A program made the translations under genes and the position numbers. From the NCBI GenBank assembly GCA_003116995.1, contig BDSL01000012.1, positions 1 to 64,000 on the forward strand: 64,000 nucleotides of DNA, read 5' to 3'. Position 1 is the stretch's first letter. Every line of letters begins with the position of its first letter. The notes under the pieces are model-generated. The model did not search any database. It saw only the letters and a list, made by a program, of their open reading frames with translations, and was not told the origin of the DNA. The DNA is from Yamagishiella unicocca (Eukaryota; Chlorophyta; Chlorophyceae; Chlamydomonadales; Volvocaceae). Below, one piece after another: positions 56,901 through 64,000 of the stretch.

Positions 56901-58502
56901 CTGATGCTCAGGGACTAGGCTTCACGTTGCGCCTTGCGTCATTGTTAATCTCAGAAACCATTTCCTGGTATTGGTGCACAGGACCGTAAGGAAAAGGAGG
57001 AGCGCGAAGCCAGGCGCCGGCAGCGTGAGGCGGCGGAAGCGGAGAAGGCAAAAAAGTAAGTCAATGGAAGTGCATGGCAGGACGTGACTGTCAGGATCTG
57101 GCCGCGGGGGGAGGATTGTGAAGCTGTGTCGTGGTTGCCTCGCTCATGGATATCCTCCTCGCAATTTTCCGCCCGCAGATTGAACATGAAACGGTTGGAG
57201 ACACAAGAGGCTCGCGAGCGGCTTCTTTTGTCCGGCCGCACCCCGTCAAAGCAGACGAGCCTCGCCGCCACGGGCAACCATCATGGGGGCAGCAGCCATG
57301 GGGGCAGCAATGCGCTGGCAGCGGCAGTAGCAGCAGCCATTCAACAGCACGGCGGCGCACTCCCATTAACGCCACCGATTAACGCCACCGATGCCGTTTC
57401 GAATTCAGGGGGAGATGCTTTGGGGCTCCTGACGCCAACCACTGTCCTGCCAAGTGGCCTCTATGGTGGCGCGTTGCGCGGCCAGGTGCAGGTTGGAGAG
57501 CAGTCATTACTACAGCAGCCTAGGGATGTGGACAGCAGCTGGCTTTTTGGCAGTCCCATAAGCAACCATGCTTTCGCTGCGCGCCTGTCCGAGGCTGGCT
57601 TCGTCATGACGTCGAGCGGCGGGAGCCATACGACGCCAGGAAGCCCCGACACGGCTGCACCAGCGCCGCGGCATGCGCCGAGTCATGGCAACAATCACGC
57701 GCCCGGCCTGGCGCACGGGATAAGCTCTGCTGCTGCCGCTGGCTTCGCAGCTGCTGCAGCGGGCCTTGCAGCAGCAGCCGCAGGGGCGTCTATGCCTGCG
57801 CAGCAACCGCAGACGCCGCATCCAGCAGGCGCAGCCTCGTTGCCGCCCATCACGCTGGGAGCAACAGCACGTTCGGTGGCAGCTGCGCGAGAAGGTCCGG
57901 AACCCGAAGTCATCTCCGCTGCGGAAACGGCCGCCCGAAAGGCGGTCGAAGAGGAACGCGCGATTCAGGCCGCCAAGCACGCCAGTAATGCGGCGCTGGC
58001 CAGCATCCTCATGGCCAGTCGCCGCGGTAAGGAACCCTTGCCGGCGGCGACAGATGCTGCGGCACCTCGGTCTGCCTTTCTCGATCCGGGCACAGCACCT
58101 GTCGTCGATGCTGCCGGGGAGCTGAGTAGCCTGACCTCTACCGGCAGAGAAGGCGTTCTTAAGAGGGCACCGTCCCTGGCTGATGGGGTAGGGTTTACGA
58201 CCATATCTGAAAAGCCCACTGCTGTGCGCGGAATCGGGAAGGGATTGGGTACCCGCCACAGCGTTGGCGGCATGTCCACTGATTCCGGCTTTCATGACCT
58301 TGCCGGGGGTGCAGCGAGCCGCTTGGAGCAGCTGCGCTCTGCCTCTCTCGCCGGCTGGCTGCAATCCGATGGCGGCAGTGGACCGAGCAATGCACTGCGC
58401 GAGCGGCATGAGGACTGGAGCATTCGGATTGCGGTGGAAAATTTGTTGCAAAGCATGATAGACGACCTGGCTTACGGGCTGTTGGACAAGATGAGCGACT
58501 AG
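44973..58502 (+). CDS. Formin (PH - GBD/FH3 - FH1 - FH2), 23 exons
   Basis: Exons: 44973-45045, 45168-45250, 45320-45370, 45405-45511, 45846-46684, 46822-46937, 47415-47492, 47724-47804, 48105-48250, 48466-48682, 48942-51326, 51633-52718, 53103-53762, 54069-54191, 54324-54456, 54809-54942, 55313-55479, 55592-55721, 56043-56142, 56418-56505, 56720-56855, 56982-57055, 57179-58502. All phases agree; 2776 residues. PH domain: about 8-125 (FYVWRKHYFIIF; RFRFTVEFKDKQRWFV; DRKEWLSAVVAHY). GBD/FH3-like helices: about 385-610 (SRDWVDIFCRLDGAVLLLNV; ALELLTKMLLFHDES). Polyproline: about 681-1140, 1279-1308 and 1417-1587. Further helices: 1717-1803. FH1 proper: 1804-1888. FH2: about 1904-2311, with MKQLFWDTIPY, DSKRAYNINILMGS, GNFMN (N2134), SAVGFRL and ADGKHTLLSAL. 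A Lys/Arg/Glu-rich segment follows, then a 440-residue Ala-rich tail. FH2 dimers nucleate actin and ride barbed ends; FH1 recruits profilin-actin. The smaller N-terminal exons are the least certain. Confidence 0.9.
49200..50480 (+). repeat. Coding polyproline minisatellite in the formin gene
   Basis: Repeats of GAPPPPPGPPPPPPVSVGGR-type units (about 57-63 bp) fill exon 11. A higher-order unit of 279 bp is duplicated: the short AAPPPPPPGPPRGAP variant occurs at 49622 and again at 49901. Confidence 0.92.
51705..52215 (+). repeat. Second coding polyproline minisatellite
   Basis: Seven or so units of about 72 bp encode NPPPPPGPPPPPPVTVAAPS-like and AGGTPPPPPPPGPPPPPPVT repeats in exon 12. The copies are almost identical at DNA level. 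Confidence 0.92.
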
Positions 58503-60148
58503 TATGGCTTTGCAGGGTAGGTCCCGACGAAAGGGTCATCTAGGAGACATTCAGCATTATGATTCCGGTGGGACAGCTCTGTCCCCGGCTCCCTGCACTT
58601 CGCACATTGTGTTGGTTGAGATAATACCGGGTAGTTTGCGGCTTCAGGCCATTCACGGTTACAAGCCAATGTGACGTGCCTTTGTTGCCGCATAATGTTT
58701 ATACCACTCTCACATGACATGGGATGTTCGTACGCCCCATCTACGGTACGGTATCTGCAAGTAGTGAGTGATAACACGTGTGGGTAGAGGACAGGCTGTG
58801 TGTGAGTGTGACGTAACTCGCAAGACCGTTATGTGCAAGAGGGCGGCGTGGACCTTGCGTATGCAAGCGGAGCCGTAGCAGAGCGCGTGGGCGGCCAACC
58901 TCTGTTGATTGGGGAACCAAGGATCGCAGCTGGAGACCCCAGCTCCCCGGGGCCGCTGTTCCATGCTCCTTGGACTTTTGGGCAAAGGAGGGATAGTGGA
59001 CAAAGAATGGGAAATGGTTTCCATGTTCGTCCAACCGCAAGGGCTAGTGAGTAAGCATCCCGTGGCACAAACGACGCAGGTTCTGGTTCCTGGTGAGGAC
59101 AGGTGACGGCGTTTAGGAGCAGCTCCTACTGTGGTTTAAGGTTTGTCCCATTGTCATAAGCTCACACCATACGTCTTGCCCCTTCGACTAAGCCCTTAAT
59201 TCTCACACAACGCCATGATGGTTTTGGAGCGTCACAAAAAGCTACCATACTTGCTAGCCCACGCCAGCCTATGCAAGCCCACCCCGCAAGCCCTGCACGA
59301 TGGGGAACATGCCGTATGCATGGTGGGTGCTAGATGCAACCGGGGTAGTAAACCAAAAGGCTAGCAAGGGCAATGGGGCCTCCTATTACGCTTCTCGGCA
59401 AGGCAGGGCATAGTCCCCTAGTACTGCACTGTTTCACGGCCGCGCAATAAGCTCTACCGATAACAAAGGGCAGAACGAAGGGCACTTGTCTAAGCCGGCG
59501 AACTTGCGGTAACCTGCGCAACCTTGTAGGCCACTGTGTATTACAATACAGTACCAACGTCCGTACAATACGGCGCGACGTATTGACGCACTTGTGTAAA
59601 CTTACCATTGTTGACCGCCGCTTAGACTACGGGCGGGAACGAAGTGGTATTCCTCACGGCATAAGCTGGTGTGATACACCGTTGCCGCACCGGGTATCGA
59701 GCCAAACCAGCTGCATTTCAGTGTGTTGGTGGGACATTAGGTTGAGAAGAAACTAGTAATTTTGGTTCCGGCTGCTCGGCGCAATAGGGCCGAGAATGAA
59801 GAGGGTTGGAGTGCGCTATCATGGCGTCATGCATAGAGAGCGTTTTGTCACCGTTATGCCTTGACTATTGCTTAGAAGATGCATGTGTTTAGCGGTTGAG
59901 CAAGCTTGCTCCCTTCCCTGGTCATACATGTCGTACATTCTGGGAGTCAAGTCAGGACTAAGTTAGCCTTACCTGAACAAATGCAAAGGGCAACGTGTGT
60001 AATAACCGTTACGTTGCATAAAGAAGCTCCCATGCCGCAATCATCGCTGGGACAGACCTGGGTCATAACGGATGTTCCGCTGCTTTCTGTAGTCGTAGGC
60101 GCTGCCGTTTGGACTCTAGCAAGTGCCTAGGGCAGATTTATTCGTGCC
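58503..60148. other. Intergenic region between formin and LRR genes
   Basis: No further gene was seen. TGTAA words at 59595 and 59998 are possible polyadenylation signals for the formin transcript, but both are more than 1 kb past the stop. Confidence 0.35.
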
Positions 60149-62544
60149 ATGGGCGGGTTGTGTTCAAAGGAAGACCGTGAAACGTTCGACGACGTCAAAT
60201 CGAGGAACCACGCGGGGGCAAAGCAGAACGCGAATAATCATGTAGCTTCCGGGGAACAGCCCACCCATGATGCGGCAACAGTGCCTGCCAGCGAGCTTAT
60301 CGCCTTGAAGGCACAGCTGCAGCAGCTGCAGGATCGGAACTCGGCTCTACAGAGGGAACTTTCAGAAGCAAAGGACACGGCGCGCTCATATGCAGAGCTT
60401 CAGTCCAGGCACCAGGAGTTGCAAACGGAGCATGACGGATTGCATCGGCAGCAGCTTGCCGGGTCAGGGCTGCAAGCCCAACTTGAGGCGCGAGCGGAGG
60501 CCGAGCGTAAGCTTGCCGAAGTGCAAAAGCAGTACACGGAGCTTAAGAGCATGAACAATCAGCTTCGACGGCGTGTCTCGGACCTTGCAACGGGTCACGC
60601 AGAGCCGCCGCTGGCTGCCCCGCCTGCGGCAGAGGAGGTAAATGCGATGGAGGCCCCCCCACTTATGCCGACTTGCAAGTGCGTTTGCCCACGCAGCTTA
60701 TTGTTACTCCGCAGCCCTCCACTGCATCTGAGGAACGAAGCTGTGACATTCTTGCAAAGATTCGGGACAGCAACCCGGGCAGCAAGATCAGCGTTGCTTT
60801 CTGGCGGTCCTCCGATTTCAGGCGCTGGCAGGGCGTTCGCACCGTAAACGGGGAGGTCACTGGCTTGTGAGTTGTGCATGCGCTTAATACGGCTTGCCGT
60901 TTATATCTTCTGTCGCTGACTATAGAACGCTCCTTGCAGGGCATTGAACAGCATGCAGTTGACCTTTCTGCCTTCGGAAGTCGGACAGCTGACAGGCCTT
61001 ACTGCCCTGTAAGTCCCAATTATAGGGATTTGCGGCTGCTGCTCGATGTCTGCGGGGTGTGACTCGCATGCCCCCTCGGCTTCACAGGTTGCTCAGCAAC
61101 AACGGGCTCTCGCAGCTGCCCACGACTCTTGGTCAGCTTACAAGCCTGACGTCGCTGTGAGTTATGAATTCGGTGGGGTGGTTATGTATTGCCCGGGATG
61201 ACTTGACAGTTTGTCTTCTGTTCCACAGGATGCTTGACGGCAATAACCTAAAGCAGCTGCCAGCCGAGGTCTGTGACCTGACGCAGCTGCAGACGTTGTA
61301 AGTGGTATTGGGAATTGGGGCAGCGCATCCAGCGTCCTAGCTCCGAAACCGGACGCCCTACCTGACGCTGCCGTCGCGGCCTCCCTCCACCCACCTCCCT
61401 CCCCGGTTTGCAGGTGGCTGCACGACAATCAACTCGCATGTCTCCCGCATGAGTTGGGCAAGCTGACAAATCTTCGCCAACTGTAAGTAAATATCATGTT
61501 TGTGCAATTCCGCGGGCGGAAAACTTGATGACGGTCATGGTGGCTGTTGGTTGCTAGAACGCAAAGCGTGGCGCTCGCGAGGGAAGCTGCAGCTTTTGCG
61601 GGTACTGACAATGGCAAACAGCAGCGACAAATGTCCCACGACGACGACAAACAGACAAAGCAAAGCAAAACAACGCCCCGATGGTCCTTTACGCAGGATT
61701 GCAAACGACAATGCCTTGGAGCAGCTGCCTCAAAGTATTGGGGAGCTGAAAGGCTTGACATCGTTGTAAGTGGTGATGCGTGATAGATGGCCTTCTTTGC
61801 ATGGTAGCCGAAACTGAGGGGCGCAAGTTGCATCCTGAACAGGTGGCTGGACAACAACAAAATAACTGAGCTTCCGGAGACATTCAGCCAGCTGACGGAG
61901 CTTAAACGGCTGTAAGTCGCGTAGAAAGAACGGGGTGGTGCCTGGACTGGATACTTTTGCGTTAAGTACCTTCGGGCGGTTGTCGTGCACAAGGGATGTG
62001 GTAGCGGCACAGCTCTTCAATGGCCACTTACATCGTCCTGGCCGCCGACCCTGCTGCTTGCCTCAGGCGGGTAGATTCAGCATTGTCGCTGCTTGTGCCG
62101 GAGCACTTCCGTGGCATTGGCACACTGGCGCAGTCGCGTTCACCACGGGGAGGGGGTTCAACGCCACCAGCATCGGAGGGCGTTTCGGGACGGGAAGCCG
62201 ACGAGGACAGTCCACCGCAGCCGCAGCACCCGGAGCAGGAGCCGTTGGGGCCGCATAGCGCGGCGGAGGCGCAGCAGCGGCAAACCGATGGGGACGAGGG
62301 GCAGGGTCTGACGGCGGAGGCGCATACGCCCTCCGCGGACCAACCTGGTGTCGCTACAGCAGGGAATGACGGAGGCTCACCGGAGGGCCTGAATCCGGCC
62401 GCTCTGGAAGCCCTGGGGACAATAGAACAGCTAGCGGCGGTATCGCTGTCCGGGACGGGGCCGTCTACAGGGTCCGGCGTGGCGTCAGGCCGGCGGGAGC
62501 CAGCCGACGGCCAGGCGGCTGACGACCAGGCGACAGCTCCATGA
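60149..62544 (+). CDS. N-myristoylated coiled-coil leucine-rich-repeat protein
   Basis: Nine exons: 60149-60637, 60697-60866, 60940-61008, 61088-61156, 61229-61297, 61415-61483, 61697-61765, 61843-61911 and 62067-62544. They give 516 residues. The start MGGLCSKE fits N-myristoylation (Gly2, Ser6) with a neighbouring Cys5 for palmitoylation, implying membrane attachment. Residues 50-150 form a Gln/Leu/Glu-rich coiled coil (ALKAQLQQLQDRNSALQREL). Exon 2 holds a cap: KISVAFWRSSDFRRWQGV, then NGEVTGL. Six 23-residue repeats follow, for example LSNNGLSQLPTTLGQLTSL and WLDNNKITELPETFSQL. Each is encoded by one 69-bp exon with phase-2 borders. The C-terminus is acidic and Gln/Pro-rich. The repeats resemble the Ras-suppressor/PIRL class of LRRs, which bind small GTPases or scaffolds; the partner here is unknown. 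The first intron is only 59 bp. Confidence 0.88.
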
Positions 62545-63611
62545 CAGGTTAATGGCAGCCGCCCGCAATGTTATATTGCAAACCTATATAGCGATATGAT
62601 ACACTTGCACTGGTTGATGGGGGGCGGGCGTATGCTGAAGCGCGTGCTTGTTTTTGGGGACAACAGCCATACGTCCACGGGGGAATTCAAGGCTGTCGCC
62701 TAATCATGTATTCTGTGCACAGGAAGTGCATCGGGGCGCAATGCTGGGTAAGGGTGTGTGGGCGGGAGCAGTGGCATGAATGCATGGGCGGTACTGTAAC
62801 GTGCTTCGGTTACAAGGGACGCCCTGTGCAAAAATCAACCAAGTAAATAAATGGCGTCTTGTTCGAGCAGAGAACCTTCTGTTATCCGGACTGGCTACAC
62901 AGATGGGGTATGTGGTTAGGGTCAAATGCTGGTGGCCGGCGAACGGGAAGGGCCGAGAGCTTGTGCGGCGTGCTGAGCTGACTTCACCTATTCATGTGGC
63001 GTACATCATCTGCACGCCTGGTGGTATGAATGTGGCGCGCAGTTAATGGTGTGGTGAGGCCTCTGAAGCTGGTTCATTGTACAGGGAAGAGAGGCGGGTA
63101 GAGAGTCGGATGAGAGGGCGTGCAGATTGCTAGGAATGGCTTGGCACATGGATGCTGACCCCGGCCAGCAAGGAACATATCGTTGTGAGACTTGGCCTGA
63201 CGACCTCCCGCATGACGTACGTAGCAGCACACGCACTAGCCAGGAATGCAGAAAGGGCAGAGCGACTACGGAGTGGGTCGGCTGCAGACGTCAAGGGTCT
63301 TGAGTTGGCAGGTAGCAACTGACTTTTGTAGGACATTCCATTGACCGACGCAAAGTCCACTGCTTGGTAGCATAATTTGTCCGATTAACACCCTATTGCG
63401 TTGTAGCATTGTGAGCGCATTAGCCATTATGTGCTTGGTCACCTTACCACACAAACACACTGGTCTGCAGCATACTGTCCTACCTAGATGTGGTTGCAAA
63501 GCTCTAAAGCCATAGGCAGGAGCCTCTTTCCAGGTCCATGCTCGCTCCATTGACACTGGGTGTCACTCAAATACAGGGCACCGAAACCCATCAAGAACCC
63601 CCCTATCCGTT
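62545..63611. other. 3' UTR and intergenic DNA
   Basis: The 3' UTR of the LRR gene probably ends after the TGTAA at 62795. Nothing else was recognised. Confidence 0.4.
62795..62799 (+). terminator. Candidate polyadenylation signal TGTAA
   Basis: TGTAA is the usual green-algal poly(A) signal. It lies 251 bases after the LRR stop, so cleavage would fall near 62810-62820. Confidence 0.35.
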
Positions 63612-63980
63612 TCAACGGAATGTTCGCGGCTGAGCCATTGCATCAACACCCTTTGGTACAAACCGAAACATCCCATCGCTCCACACGTCACCCAAACCTC
63701 GCAAGGCTCTCAAATTCTCAAAGTTTTTTTTCGTTGTAGTGGGGAGACCCCACCGACAACTGCCCCAGAGGCATGTATACGCTGACACTGGCAGGAGTGG
63801 CTGTCCCCGCAGCAACACCTGCCTGAAGTCGCCCACGAGCGGACGCGAAGTCGCCCGCCCGTGGGCCGCCCCGTCATTTGGGGGCCCCAAATCCTCCACC
63901 CTGGCCCCTCCCCCGTCGCCCAGCCCACAGGGAGCTCCGCAACAGCATAAGTAGCAGCAGCGCCGCGACCATAACACCAA
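63612..63980 (-). CDS. Possible C-terminal exon of an unknown minus-strand gene
   Basis: The last part of a 122-residue frame has reasonable composition (FENLRALRGLGDVWSDGMFR, FVPKGVDAMAQPRTFR). Its upstream half is Arg/Gly-rich. A start, splice sites and family could not be identified, and the gene would extend past the window edge. Confidence 0.2.
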   Translation of the reverse strand: MVLWSRRCCYLCCCGAPCGLGDGGGARVEDLGPPNDGAAHGRATSRPLVGDFRQVLLRGQPLLPVSAYTCLWGSCRWGLPTTTKKNFENLRALRGLGDVWSDGMFRFVPKGVDAMAQPRTFR

Positions 63981-64000
63981 GGGCAGGGAGCAGGCCGTAC

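Overview
The window is nuclear DNA of a green alga, most likely a chlamydomonadalean/volvocine. The signs are arrays of the Chlamydomonas-type telomere octamer CCCTAAAA/TTTTAGGG, high GC, many short GT-AG introns that restore reading frame exactly, and proteins swollen by Ala-, Gly- and Pro-rich low complexity. No rRNA, tRNA, CRISPR array or bacterial-style operon was found.

Layout. 1-2.5 kb: two tandem duplications. 3.7-4.1 kb: an interstitial telomere array and a variant CCCTGAAA array. 4.1-19.5 kb: four plus-strand genes resembling mobile-element or giant-virus cargo: a tyrosine recombinase with an acidic tail and an apparent frameshift, a DOT1-like methyltransferase fused to a NUMOD4/HNH homing-endonuclease module, an AT-hook/HNH protein, and a large protein with a putative 2-oxoglutarate/Fe(II) dioxygenase signature. 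19.5-23 kb: short tandem repeats, a LINE relic and small exon fragments. 23.3-31.8 kb: a mosaic GC-rich satellite of 13 units with higher-order duplications. 32.5-33.7 kb: a 565-bp tandem duplication. 34.1-34.8 kb: a promoter and short coding exon cut off by repeats. 35.2-38.3 kb: a second telomere array with the same 5' flank as the first, then a 289-bp AT-rich satellite, then a (CCCCAG)n tract. 39-43.3 kb: a transposon graveyard (hAT deletion derivative, LINE relic, nested foldback/MITE palindromes, minisatellite).

45-62.5 kb: ordinary host genes. A 23-exon formin of about 2776 residues (PH, GBD/FH3, very long polyproline, FH2, tail) was assembled exon by exon with all phases consistent. 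Downstream, in the same orientation, lies a predicted N-myristoylated coiled-coil leucine-rich-repeat protein of 516 residues in which each of six repeats sits on its own 69-bp exon. A possible minus-strand exon lies near the right edge.

Gene interplay. The formin would nucleate and elongate actin at membranes through its PH domain; the LRR protein is also predicted to be membrane-tethered. The 4-19 kb cluster combines DNA integration, nuclease, methylation and possible oxidation activities and is the best candidate for an undescribed system, but its unity as one element is inference: no common termini were found.
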